The position numbers and the translations under genes were made by a program. The notes below the pieces were generated by a model that saw only the letters and a program-made list of their open reading frames with translations, was not told the DNA's origin and searched no databases. This document shows positions 17,220-25,584 of a DNA stretch of 64,000 nt, piece after piece. The first letter of the stretch is position 1; each line of letters starts with the position of its first letter. This stretch comes from an uncultured Christensenella sp. (GTDB taxonomy: Bacteria; Bacillota; Clostridia; Christensenellales; Pumilibacteraceae), in contig CAJUGC010000004.1 of assembly GCA_910585955.1 (NCBI GenBank), forward strand, positions 95,191-159,190. Direction: 5' to 3'.

Positions 17220-18145
17220 AGGTTAATGATTGGGCTATGAAGATTCGGAATGCTTTTTATGAAAGCGAGAACGTCCGAATACACTTCTTCCCTGTTCGTC
17301 TCGTTTAAAAGCTCGTGACGCGCGTTTTCGTAGAGTTTGAGCTCGGGCGAAAGACCGAGACGTTTGAACTTTTCGTAGAGCTTGACGACAAGCTTGCCGT
17401 AGCCGCCCACGCCGTCGCTTTCGCCGGCGATTATATAGAGCGGCAAATCCTTTCTTATCTTGGAGTTGTCGTCTTTATTTATAGAATCGAGTCCGTTAAA
17501 CATATAGTAATAGAAGCCGTACGAGCACATAAAGTCGCATTTGGGGTCGGTATTATACTTGCCTACCGACTCGACGTCGCGAGACAGCCAGGCGTTGTAC
17601 CCCTCGGATCTAAACTTTTTATCGTACTTTTTGAAAGTCATGTTCGCAAACAGTTTACCCGGCTCGTCCCTGTGTTTTTTAAGCTTGCCTTTTGCAAGCC
17701 GTCTTCCGAGCTTGACCGCAAGAGGCGGCTGAAGCGCGCTTCCGCTGAGGATACAGCCGGCTATCTCAGACGTGTCTTTAGTCAGATAGCGTTGCGTGAG
17801 GAACGATCCGTAGCTGTGCCCGAGCACTATGACGGGCAAGCCGTATCTTTCCCTTAAGATGTCGGTAAGTTGCAACAGATCGGACACCGTATTCTCAAAA
17901 AGATCGCCTTCGCCGGCAAGTCCGTAAGCGCCTTCGTCGGTCAGTCCGTGAGCGCGATGGTCGTCGCCGGCGACGATTATGTCGTTCAAATTCATGAACG
18001 ACGCGAAATCGTCGTAACGCTCGATATGCTCGACCATGCCGTGAACTATCTGCAATACGGCTTTGGGATCCCGAGTTTCGTCCCAAACGGCATAGGATAT
18101 GACTTTTCCGTCATGAGCCGTAAATGTTTCTCTTTTCATAGCCAC
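17201..18145 (-). CDS. Alpha/beta hydrolase, monoacylglycerol lipase-like
   Basis: A 314-residue serine hydrolase of the Hydrolase_4/S33 type. The nucleophile elbow is GHSYGS; the oxyanion segment is QIVHGMVEHIERYDDFA; a late GESDGVGGYGK supplies the likely catalytic Asp, and His is in NARHELLNE. No signal peptide is visible, so it is probably cytosolic; the substrate is probably an acylglycerol or lysophospholipid. The last five codons (Lys-Gly-Ser-Leu-stop region) are read from the D-type repeat hairpin. Upstream is a perfect consensus promoter; downstream a terminator. It is a single-gene unit. Confidence 0.86.
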   Translation of the reverse strand: MAMKRETFTAHDGKVISYAVWDETRDPKAVLQIVHGMVEHIERYDDFASFMNLNDIIVAGDDHRAHGLTDEGAYGLAGEGDLFENTVSDLLQLTDILRERYGLPVIVLGHSYGSFLTQRYLTKDTSEIAGCILSGSALQPPLAVKLGRRLAKGKLKKHRDEPGKLFANMTFKKYDKKFRSEGYNAWLSRDVESVGKYNTDPKCDFMCSYGFYYYMFNGLDSINKDDNSKIRKDLPLYIIAGESDGVGGYGKLVVKLYEKFKRLGLSPELKLYENARHELLNETNREEVYSDVLAFIKSIPNLHSPIINLKKGSL

Positions 18146-18214
18146 CTCCGTGCTTTACCTCAATATACGTTGTTATTCAACAATATATCGTATTTTGCGC
18201 AATATCCGCTCTAT

Positions 18215-18220
18215 TATAAT
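18215..18220 (+). promoter_or_regulatory. Possible -10 element of murG
   Basis: TATAAT on the plus strand with a poor -35 (TTTTGC) 16 bases upstream. It faces the hydrolase promoter, and the two transcripts would overlap. The nearby CAATATACGTTGTT / AACAATATATCG inverted repeat (18161-18190) might be an operator. Confidence 0.35.
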
Positions 18221-18259
18221 CATTCGTGACGCATCGATCATAGACAATGCGCCGATTCA

Positions 18260-18288
18260 ATTATATAACAATGCCTTGCGTTTGTCAA
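18260..18288 (-). promoter_or_regulatory. Consensus SigA promoter of the hydrolase gene
   Basis: TTGACA, exactly 17 bases, TATAAT on the minus strand. The transcript would carry about 105 bases of leader before the hydrolase ATG. Confidence 0.85.
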
Positions 18289-18334
18289 TACCCAATTTGA
18301 ACGCAGGGCAAATTTCGGACGGAGAACGGTAAAA

Positions 18335-19396
18335 ATGAAACGAAAAGTCATTGTCCTCACGGGCGGAGGAACGGCGGGTCACGTCCTGCCGTGTCTTGCG
18401 CTTTTGCCCTATCTCAAAAGCGTTTTCTCGGAAATACACTTTATCGGCAGCAACAGCGGCTATGAAAAAAAGCTCGTGGGAAACGCCGCGGAATATCACG
18501 GTATAGACGCAGTGAAACTCGCGCGGGGAAATCTCTTCAAAGCCATTCCCGTTCCGTTTAAGCTTTGGAAAGCCAAAAGGCAAGCCGCCGCGCTTTTAAA
18601 GGAAATTTCTCCCGACGCGATATTTTCCAAAGGCGGATATGTCGCCCTCCCCGTAGTGCTCGCCTCGAAAGGCATACCCGTATATCTGCACGAAAGCGAC
18701 CTTACGATGGGGCTTGCCAACCGCCTTTCGCTGAAAAAGTGTACGAAGATATTTACCTCGTTCGACACTTACGATCTCGATAAAGCCGTATGTACCGGCT
18801 CGCCCATCCGCCGCTCGATTTACGACGGAAACGCCGAAGCCGCGCGGCGAGAATGCGGGTTCGTCTCGAATAAGCCCGTCCTGCTCGTCATGGGCGGTTC
18901 GAGCGGAGCGAAAGCCGTAAACGAATGTATTTATTCCTGCCTCGACAGACTCCTTAAGACATTCGACATAGTGCATATAACAGGCGAAAAATTCCCGTCC
19001 GAAATCAAGCGTGTAGGATATCGCCCTATCGGATACACCGATCGCATAGAGGACTATCTCGCTCTTTGCGACTACGCCGTTTCCCGCGGCGGCAGCGGCG
19101 CGCTGTTCGAGCTTATGGCGCTTAAAATCCCCACGCTTATAATCCCCCTTCCCAAGGGCGCGTCGCGCGGCGACCAAGTGGACAACGCCGAATATTTCTC
19201 GAGCCGAGGCGCAGCTCTGGTGCTTCCGCAAAACGAAATGGACGCCGAAACACTGCCCCTCGCCATCGAACGGCTCATGAGCGGCAAAGCAGCGCTTAAA
19301 GACGGAATGGACAAGCTCGGCAAAGCGGACGGCACGAGAGAGATCGCAAAAACCATAATCGCCGAATGTGCCGAAAGGCAGGGAGAGAAAATATGA
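18335..19396 (+). CDS. murG: UDP-GlcNAc:lipid I GlcNAc transferase
   Basis: Adds GlcNAc to undecaprenyl-PP-MurNAc-pentapeptide on the inner membrane face, making lipid II. It has 353 residues. The N-terminal GGGTAGHVLPCLAL (10-23) is the MurG G-loop; later GGSSGAKAVN and a C-terminal sugar-nucleotide site with SRGGSGALFELMALKIPTLIIPLP are visible. GGAG precedes the ATG. It is outside the usual dcw cluster here and overlaps the next gene by ATGA, so the two are probably translated together. Confidence 0.95.
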   Translation: MKRKVIVLTGGGTAGHVLPCLALLPYLKSVFSEIHFIGSNSGYEKKLVGNAAEYHGIDAVKLARGNLFKAIPVPFKLWKAKRQAAALLKEISPDAIFSKGGYVALPVVLASKGIPVYLHESDLTMGLANRLSLKKCTKIFTSFDTYDLDKAVCTGSPIRRSIYDGNAEAARRECGFVSNKPVLLVMGGSSGAKAVNECIYSCLDRLLKTFDIVHITGEKFPSEIKRVGYRPIGYTDRIEDYLALCDYAVSRGGSGALFELMALKIPTLIIPLPKGASRGDQVDNAEYFSSRGAALVLPQNEMDAETLPLAIERLMSGKAALKDGMDKLGKADGTREIAKTIIAECAERQGEKI

Positions 19397-20745
19397 AACA
19401 CAAAAACAAATTCACGAAATCGCAACTAAAAGTCATGCTCCTGCTTGCCGCAGTCATAGTGCTCATGCTCGGCGGGCTGCTGCTGCTCAACTATTTTCCC
19501 GACCTTATAGCGACGGGCACACCGCCGAAGGAAGAGCCGCACATTAAGCTCCGCCCCGCCCGCAATTCGCTGAGTCCGCATTTTAACCGAGAGATAAACA
19601 TCGGCGGCAGCGGCGACGAACGTCTTACCGAAATATTCGTGCATGACGATACCCTTTACATATTCGGTTACACGTCCTCCGAGGATCGCGATCTCGACGG
19701 CAACGGAGGAGCTTTCCTCGCGCTTCTAAACTCGGACGGATCCACAAAGGGATTCAAGCAGTACGGAGAAAAGGGCGACGAACTCGTGAAAGCGACGCTC
19801 TGCGAAGGCGGATTTCTTCTTGCCGTAGACTGCGCTTCCGGAGGCTCGAAACTCATAAAAATAAACCTGTCCGGCGAAGTAGTCGGTTCTGTAGATACGT
19901 CGGGCGTATCGGGCGAAAAGTTCGCCGACCTCAAATACTACGTCGCAGGCAACGTAGTCGCCGTCATGAAAGTGACCGACTCGATAAGCGGCAACGTGAA
20001 CCTCAAAGCAAGAGTGTTCGACCCCGCTTTGACCCCCGTGGCGGAAAGATCGTTCCCGCATGCGTGCAATCTCGAATACCTCGAAATGTTCGAAACGGCA
20101 AACGGTTATGTCATTGCGGCGAACCTCGTCTCCCCTTCCGTAAATCGTCTCGCCTTTATCGATTGGGGGCTGCACTCGCAGGGACAGTTTTTCGACATAG
20201 ACCTCGGCGAGGCAGGCGGCTACAAGTGCCACGGAGTTATGCCGTATAAGTACGGCTACGCCGCGCTTATCGTGGACGACAAGGGCATTTGCGACGTCGT
20301 AACCGTTTCCGCATCGCTTTCGCTCCATTCGCGCGTCTACTTGCGCTCCTCGTCCGTAACAAGCGCAAGAATGTTTTACGCACCGAACAGATACTTCTGT
20401 TTTTTAAAGCGGGGACAGGAACTTGCAAGCATGATAGTATTCGACGACGGCTTCCAGACCCGAACGAGCATAGGCGCTTTCTCTAACGTCAAGGACGTTT
20501 ATTCGAGCACCGTCTACGGCGCGTCCGCCATTTTATGCGGCGCGAGCAAAAACGGCATTGAGCTGGTGACAGACGTGGACGGGAAAATAACTTCCGACCT
20601 GACTTTCGGCGGCACGGGTCACGAAAACGTGAAAGCCGTTCGCATCGGAGGCCGTCTCGCCGTCGTATCCGAGTCGAGCGCCGTCACGAGCGACTGTACG
20701 CAAAACTTCGGAGGAAGCGACATCTGGATCGCGTTTATGAATTGA
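19393..20745 (+). CDS. Membrane-anchored propeller-like protein, unknown function
   Basis: A 450-residue protein with the start at 19393 overlapping the murG stop. One transmembrane helix (residues about 14-35, MLLLAAVIVLMLGGLLLL) is followed by an extracytoplasmic beta-rich domain. Repeating segments of the form GGSGDERLTEIFVHDDTLYIFGYT and GGTGHENVKAVRIGGRLAVVSES, at both ends, suggest a beta-propeller closed by N- and C-terminal strands. I do not recognise a named family. Translational coupling to murG suggests a wall or division role, which is only inference. Downstream is a repeat region. Confidence 0.8.
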   Translation: MKHKNKFTKSQLKVMLLLAAVIVLMLGGLLLLNYFPDLIATGTPPKEEPHIKLRPARNSLSPHFNREINIGGSGDERLTEIFVHDDTLYIFGYTSSEDRDLDGNGGAFLALLNSDGSTKGFKQYGEKGDELVKATLCEGGFLLAVDCASGGSKLIKINLSGEVVGSVDTSGVSGEKFADLKYYVAGNVVAVMKVTDSISGNVNLKARVFDPALTPVAERSFPHACNLEYLEMFETANGYVIAANLVSPSVNRLAFIDWGLHSQGQFFDIDLGEAGGYKCHGVMPYKYGYAALIVDDKGICDVVTVSASLSLHSRVYLRSSSVTSARMFYAPNRYFCFLKRGQELASMIVFDDGFQTRTSIGAFSNVKDVYSSTVYGASAILCGASKNGIELVTDVDGKITSDLTFGGTGHENVKAVRIGGRLAVVSESSAVTSDCTQNFGGSDIWIAFMN

Positions 20746-20754
20746 GGCGCAAGA

Positions 20755-21030
20755 GGCATTGCGCATGACGCCTGCGCCTTTTGAGATAAGGCGCGCGAAA
20801 AGATAAAGGGAGAGGAAACCTGACGGAAGAGAAACGAGCAAGACAAGGCAAGCGAGCACTGCCGAAGGGAATGTACTTTTTCGTACATGACCGAGGCGGC
20901 GTGGAGCTTAACGCCGTATTGCGAAGTTTTTATGCCGTCAGGACTTTCGGCTGTTCCTCTCCCTTTTTATCCCTCTTCTTCAGACGACTTAGGGTTTCGC
21001 CCCAAGCACCCTTTTTAAAGGATTGATTTT
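20755..21030 (+). repeat. Composite repeat A-B-C with an E palindrome inside B (copy 4)
   Basis: A-like sequence at 20755-20800. The B hairpin arms AAAGGGAGAGGAA (20805-20817) and TTCCTCTCCCTTT (20954-20966) are separated by ~136 bases carrying an E palindrome that begins CCTGACGG and ends CCGTCAGG (20819-20942) with GTAC-TTTTTC-GTAC in its centre. The conserved B loop CTTTCGGCTG follows the insert. C follows at 20980-21025. D is absent. The spacer separates convergent genes. Confidence 0.8.
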
Positions 21031-21079
21031 ATGCTTTATTGAAAGGTTTGTTCTTCATTTAACATCTTGGAAGCCTTTT

Positions 21080-21421
21080 TTAATGGGCAGCAGGCGGCTC
21101 TGGAGAAGGCTTTGCTTCGGAAGATATGCCGACGACGTGACTGACGGGCATGGAAAAAGCTATGCCCTGACCCGCGGTCTTGAGTCCTGCTTTTTGATAG
21201 ATCGAATGAAGCACGGCGTCCTTTATATCGGACGGCACGAGGATCATGACTATTTCCTTATCCGGCTGAATGGTTATATGGAAAAACTCTTCCGCCTCCT
21301 TATTCGCCGTTCCGCGCGCATGAAGCACCGTTCCGCCGCGCGCGCCCACTTCTTTTGCGGCGTCCATTACTATATCGGAAAAGCCCGTATTGACTATGCA
21401 AAGAATCATTTCATGCTTCAT
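21080..21421 (-). CDS. PII-like small regulatory protein
   Basis: A 113-residue protein with the PII (GlnB-like) fold pattern: ILCIVNTGFSDIVMDAAKEVGARGGTVLHARGT, a very short T-loop region, and a C-terminal GQGIAFSMPVSHVVGI strand. PII proteins sense nucleotides and metabolites and bind transporters or enzymes. The location behind the DUF1538 gene suggests it gates that membrane protein. The Pro-rich tail is unusual. GGAGG precedes the start. It differs from classical GlnB/GlnK by the lack of the uridylylated Tyr region. Confidence 0.78.
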   Translation of the reverse strand: MKHEMILCIVNTGFSDIVMDAAKEVGARGGTVLHARGTANKEAEEFFHITIQPDKEIVMILVPSDIKDAVLHSIYQKAGLKTAGQGIAFSMPVSHVVGISSEAKPSPEPPAAH

Positions 21422-21505
21422 TTTCTTAACCTCCGATCCTTAACGAATCTTCTAACCTTAACATCTTCATCGAAAGCGCAGTCGCGCATCGCTTTACGGA
21501 AAGGC

Positions 21506-21988
21506 TTATTCCTTGACCGCCATTCTGTTATTACTTAAAAATCCGAATATAAGCGTGCCTATTACGCTTGTGAGCGGAATAGTGTAGGCTATGCCCTTGC
21601 CGTTTTTTATCGTCGCGAACTTCTCTTCGAGCGATGCGAAAGCGTCGGAAATTTTATTCTCCTGTATGACGCTGAAGATGACCGTCTTGTCGGAATCGCT
21701 GAGACCGAAGTAGGCGAGCATCTTCGCGTCCGCCGTTCCGCTTGCAAGCGCCATAACCTGCATATTAACGTCAAACGACTGAATTAGATCGGCATAGTAC
21801 TCGGCTTTACTGCGATTTACTATCGTGATCATGAGTTCGAGACGATTGTTTGCAACCGTGTTCGGACTTGCCGCTTTTTTGGCGACAATACTGCCTTTTA
21901 CTTTCGCTATGCGCGCCTTGCCCTTTTCCCTGACGGCGACGACTTTGTCCTTTACCGCCTCGGAGAGCGGTCGTTTTCTGTCATTCAT
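21506..21988 (-). CDS. PII-like protein with basic N-terminal extension
   Basis: 160 residues with the start at 21988, chosen for GGGAGG six bases upstream and an 8-base overlap with the DUF1538 stop. Residues 1-50 are Lys/Ala-rich and probably disordered; from about 52 a PII-like domain begins (LMITIVNRSKAEYYADLIQ) and ends GKGIAYTIPLTSVIGTL, matching the C-terminal strand of the neighbouring 113-residue protein. It is a diverged paralogue, probably paired with it. The basic extension might contact lipid or nucleic acid; that is a guess. Confidence 0.72.
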   Translation of the reverse strand: MNDRKRPLSEAVKDKVVAVREKGKARIAKVKGSIVAKKAASPNTVANNRLELMITIVNRSKAEYYADLIQSFDVNMQVMALASGTADAKMLAYFGLSDSDKTVIFSVIQENKISDAFASLEEKFATIKNGKGIAYTIPLTSVIGTLIFGFLSNNRMAVKE

Positions 21989-23522
21989 TGTCGTCCTCCC
22001 GAGCAAAGTAGATTATCTGTTCGTCGTCTGCGGAAAGTATGCGCTTCATCGTGATACGGTTTCTGACCTTCGCAGACATGATAGCTTTAAAACCGAGCAC
22101 TTGTATGGTTATCAAGGGGATCATAGCAACAAGCGAGACCACTCCGAACGCGAGCGATAGGACGCTTCCTTCGCCTGCGAGCGATGCGCACGCGCCGATA
22201 GCCATGGGCAGGATAAAACTCGACGTTAAGGGACCGCTCGCGACTCCGCCAGAGTCGAAAGCTATGCCCGTATATAATTTCGGCACAAAAAACGACAGCC
22301 CGAGCGAGATCAGATAGCCGGGGATCAGATAGTACAGAAGCGAAAACCCGAAGATTATTCGGATCATGGAGAGGGCTATGGAAAGCCCTACGCCTACGGA
22401 AAGCGCGACGAGCATTTCCGTCTTGCCGACTCCTCCGCCCGTAACCTGCTCCACCTGCTTGTTTAAAACGTGAATCGCCGGCTCTGCGAGCACCACCACC
22501 ATGCCGAGCACAAGACCGAACACGACGAGAAGAACCTCGTTATACGAGGCGAGTTCCTGCCCTATCTTGAAGCCTATCGGCATAAAGCCCACTTTTACCG
22601 CGGTCAGGAATATGACGAGTCCGCCGAACGTGTAAACGATGCCTATTACTATCTGAATGATCTTCTCTTTCGGTAGTTTTAATACCGTAAACTGCAGTAT
22701 CGCGAAAAATACCACTATGAGCCCGAGCGCGAGAAGCACTTCGAGCACTGTGCCCCCGAGCACCGCGCCGAACGCCGAGCCGAGGTTTGCTCCCACGGAA
22801 TAGTCGGGAAGCGTGTAGGAAAGCTCTCCGTTTGCCGTAAGCGAGAGAATCATCACGGCAAGCATAGGTCCTATCGAGCAAAGCGCTATGAGACCGAAGC
22901 TGTTTTCGCTCGCGTCCTTGCCGCCTATAGTCGTCGCTATACCGACGCCGAGCGCCATTATGAAAGGCACGGTTATGGGTCCCGTCGTTACACCGCCCGA
23001 ATCGAACGAAAGCGGCAAGAACGACCCTTTGCCCGATTCTATGAGCACGGCGCTCACCGCAAAGAGCGCCATGTAGAAAAACATGAGCATGGACGACAGA
23101 CTTTTGCGCGTTATTATTTTTATAATCGCTATGACGAGAAAAAGTCCGACTCCGACACCCACCGTGACGATGAGAAGCATGGAGTTCATGACGGCTTCCA
23201 CCTGTCCCGCAAGTACGGAAAGATCGGGCTCGGCTACGGTTATGAGCACGCCCATGACAAAACATACGGAAAGCAGCACTATAAGTTTTTTCGACTTCGT
23301 AAGACCCGAACCGACGTGTTCTCCCATAGGCGTCATGGCAAGGTCTGCGCCGAGATTGAAAAGTCCTATTCCAAGCACGAGAAAAATCGCGGACACGCCG
23401 AAAACCGCCCTCTCCATGCCCGAAAGCGGCGCAAGCGGCGTAAACGAAAGAATGAGTACTATGACAGTTATCGGCAAAACCGATATGAATGATTCTCTTA
23501 GTTTCAGAAAGACTCTTTTCAT
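21981..23522 (-). CDS. DUF1538 membrane protein, predicted transporter
   Basis: A 513-residue integral membrane protein with about 12 helices in two homologous halves. Each half carries a VAEP/LAEP motif (ITVAEPDLSVLAGQVEAV; VLAEPAIHVLNKQVEQV) and a FDSGG motif (LSFDSGGVTTGPITVPFI; AFDSGGVASGPLTSSFI), the DUF1538 signature. Such pseudo-symmetric repeats are typical of transporters; the substrate is unknown. Downstream it overlaps a PII-like gene, and a second PII-like gene follows, suggesting nucleotide- or nitrogen-dependent gating. The likely promoter is 250 bases upstream behind a structured leader; a weaker -10 (TAGAAT) lies nearer. Confidence 0.85.
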   Translation of the reverse strand: MKRVFLKLRESFISVLPITVIVLILSFTPLAPLSGMERAVFGVSAIFLVLGIGLFNLGADLAMTPMGEHVGSGLTKSKKLIVLLSVCFVMGVLITVAEPDLSVLAGQVEAVMNSMLLIVTVGVGVGLFLVIAIIKIITRKSLSSMLMFFYMALFAVSAVLIESGKGSFLPLSFDSGGVTTGPITVPFIMALGVGIATTIGGKDASENSFGLIALCSIGPMLAVMILSLTANGELSYTLPDYSVGANLGSAFGAVLGGTVLEVLLALGLIVVFFAILQFTVLKLPKEKIIQIVIGIVYTFGGLVIFLTAVKVGFMPIGFKIGQELASYNEVLLVVFGLVLGMVVVLAEPAIHVLNKQVEQVTGGGVGKTEMLVALSVGVGLSIALSMIRIIFGFSLLYYLIPGYLISLGLSFFVPKLYTGIAFDSGGVASGPLTSSFILPMAIGACASLAGEGSVLSLAFGVVSLVAMIPLITIQVLGFKAIMSAKVRNRITMKRILSADDEQIIYFAREDDNE

Positions 23523-23579
23523 TTGACCACCGTATGTACTTAGGTCGCGTTATTCTAACCCGACCTTACAATCTAACAA

Positions 23580-23639
23580 CAATCCCCTCAGTCTGCTTCG
23601 CAGACAGCTCCCCTTTACTAAAAGGGAGCCTTTTTTTAA
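23580..23639 (+). repeat. D element alone
   Basis: CAATCCCCTCAG, a CTGCTTCGCAG hairpin and a GGCTCCC-type hairpin ending in T7, between the DUF1538 start and its structured leader. Reading on the plus strand it resembles a terminator facing away from the operon. Confidence 0.8.
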
Positions 23640-23658
23640 GGACATATTTTATCACGAA

Positions 23659-23745
23659 GCAAAAAAGTTTGTTTGCAAGGACTTTTTTGCGATGCGATGC
23701 AAAGAGTACAGCCGCGCATTGCGCGGAAAGGACGTCAGTCCTTGC
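23659..23745 (-). promoter_or_regulatory. Structured leader of the DUF1538/PII operon, attenuator-like
   Basis: On the minus-strand RNA: hairpin AAGGAC-TGAC-GTCCTT (23743-23728), hairpin CCGCGC-AAT-GCGCGG (23726-23712) and a 10-bp stem GCAAAAAAGT/ACTTTTTTGC (23690-23659). The 5' strand GCAAGGACT (23745-23737) can also pair with AGTCCTTGC (23683-23675), which would break the first and third hairpins. This is a two-state arrangement, but no known riboswitch class is recognised. Confidence 0.5.
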
Positions 23746-23770
23746 GAAACTTTAGGTTTCACCTGTATGT

Positions 23771-23799
23771 ATTATAGCATACAAAACGCTGTTTTGCAA
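23771..23799 (-). promoter_or_regulatory. SigA promoter of the DUF1538/PII operon
   Basis: TTGCAA, 17 bases, TATAAT on the minus strand, with TG one base before the -10. It lies directly after the terminator of the TIR operon and gives a leader of about 240 bases. Confidence 0.65.
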
Positions 23800-23811
23800 C
23801 AATACAAAGAT

Positions 23812-23852
23812 AAAAAAACCGCGCCCGAAAGCGTTTTCGCCTTCAAACGCGG
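23812..23852 (-). terminator. Intrinsic terminator of the TIR/AAA operon
   Basis: On the minus strand a long stem starting CCGCG and closing CGCGG, with GGCG-AAAA-CGCT at its tip, followed by T7. It lies 21 bases after the last gene of the operon. Confidence 0.85.
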
Positions 23853-23873
23853 ATATTTTTCGGTTTTGCATCT

Positions 23874-25583
23874 TTAGAAGAAGCTTTCGTCGAGAACAGT
23901 CGCATCGTACGCGCGGTATAGCTCGCGGTAACTTTGGATATCGCCGAACACATAACGCATTTTCTCGACGTATTCGGAGGCGTTTTGCTCCCACTTCTTG
24001 CCGATCTCTATGCGGCGTTTATAGTTCCGGAACTTGGCTATCGCAGCGAGCACCAAAAGCAGAACTCCCGCAATTGCGGCGACCGCGCCGAGCACCTTAG
24101 ACGCAACTCCGAACGAAAGCGCGAAATTCATGACTATGCCGCCAACCAAAAGGAGCGCACCGAAAATCGTGAAAAGAATGAATTTCGTATCCTTGACCGC
24201 AGTTTTTTCCTTCGAACACTCCGTGCGGCAGAACTCGTCGATCTTTTTCGTCTCCTCGTCAATGCTGCCGAAAGACGTCTTTGTATTGTATTCATCTATC
24301 TTTACGCAGAGACTTTCGCCGTAACCCGAGCGATAATTCTGAACGTATTTTTTATAAGCGCGCTTGTAGCTCGGCTTGAACTTCGAGTACGCAAGCTCGT
24401 TTATTTCGTGCTTACCGTTGTAATGTTCGCCGTCGTTGAGCCAACGGAACAGACACTCCTCGAGATTTATATCCGAAACCTTTTCGACTTCCTCTTGCGC
24501 CTTCTTCGCCATAGCCTCTTCCAAACGGCCTTTGGCTTCGATTATCTTTTCTTGATAAGCTATCTCGTCGTATATCTCCTGCGCCTTGGGCGAATGGCAG
24601 GTCTCGAGAATCGAATCGAACATCTGAGTAACTATATCGCGACGCATCTTATCTTCTCCGCCGTTGCGAAGATTATTGACATATGCGCCTATCTCCTCGT
24701 TGTTCATAGCCCCTTTAAGCGCCGCGGAAAGTTTGACTTTCTCCGAAACGTACTTGTCTATATGACGAAATTCGGGCGGTTTTACGACCGTCTCTCCTCC
24801 GTATACATTGGCTATGCGACCGACTATTTCGTCATTATCGATTTCGCCGAGTTTATCAAGCCCGATATACGAACGGATATTATCGGAATTCTCGTTCTTG
24901 TCCTTCAAACACAAGAGAGTGAGCACTTTGAGTTGTTCTTTCTCGTTTCCCGAAAGCGGTTTTTCCATAATACGAGAAAGCCAATAGCTCTGCGCCTCGG
25001 ATTTTCCGCCGCGCACGGCGATCATAAAATATACCCACACGCTCTTTCTCTCGTCCATTTCGAGAGCCTTTGCCCTCGCCCTGTCCGCCGCCGCGCTCTC
25101 GCCCGATTTGCGAAGCCGAAGATCCATCATTACATGACTGAGAAAATAATGCTGAGTCTGAAGATAGATCTTTTCCGACTGTTCGCGCATCGTCTCGTCC
25201 GACGCAAACGCGTGCTCGTCGTTTTCGACCATAGCCGTAAGTATGCGGCGCACGGTCTTTTCGTTGCCTTGATGAGCGGCGAGGTCGTTCTTGAGTCCGC
25301 GTATCGTCTTGTAGGCGTTCTCTATATTCTTATAGAGGATCATGCGCTCGCGAATATCCTCCTCGACTATGGCGACGCCCTTAAGCGTCTTGTCGTCGTT
25401 TGCAAGCGAGGACGTGCCGTTTTCAAGCGCGCCGAGCGCCGCGTTTTTTGCGCTCGTCACCGTGCCGAGCGCGCTTTGCAACGAATTGCCGAGCGCGCTT
25501 ATCTCGCGCTCCATTTCGTGATTTTCGCTCTGCACCTGCCGAAGCTCGCTTTTGAGTGCGTTTACGTCGCTTTGCGTAGCCAT
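23874..25583 (-). CDS. Membrane-hairpin helical protein, paralogue 3 of the TIR operon
   Basis: 569 residues, function unknown. The N-terminal ~45 residues form a coiled coil (SELRQVQSENHEMEREISALGNSLQ); the middle is all-helical, with the segment YFLSHVMMDLRLRK...MDERKSVWVYFMIAVRGGKSEAQSYW-like pattern shared with the two larger paralogues of this operon. Two transmembrane helices (about 455-510) form a hairpin, followed by a C-terminal amphipathic helix (YRELYRAYDATV). No signal peptide, so the bulk should face the cytosol. AGGAGG for this gene lies inside the last codons of the AAA+ gene, one base away. It is the last gene of the operon. Confidence 0.8.
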   Translation of the reverse strand: MATQSDVNALKSELRQVQSENHEMEREISALGNSLQSALGTVTSAKNAALGALENGTSSLANDDKTLKGVAIVEEDIRERMILYKNIENAYKTIRGLKNDLAAHQGNEKTVRRILTAMVENDEHAFASDETMREQSEKIYLQTQHYFLSHVMMDLRLRKSGESAAADRARAKALEMDERKSVWVYFMIAVRGGKSEAQSYWLSRIMEKPLSGNEKEQLKVLTLLCLKDKNENSDNIRSYIGLDKLGEIDNDEIVGRIANVYGGETVVKPPEFRHIDKYVSEKVKLSAALKGAMNNEEIGAYVNNLRNGGEDKMRRDIVTQMFDSILETCHSPKAQEIYDEIAYQEKIIEAKGRLEEAMAKKAQEEVEKVSDINLEECLFRWLNDGEHYNGKHEINELAYSKFKPSYKRAYKKYVQNYRSGYGESLCVKIDEYNTKTSFGSIDEETKKIDEFCRTECSKEKTAVKDTKFILFTIFGALLLVGGIVMNFALSFGVASKVLGAVAAIAGVLLLVLAAIAKFRNYKRRIEIGKKWEQNASEYVEKMRYVFGDIQSYRELYRAYDATVLDESFF

Positions 25584-25584
25584 A

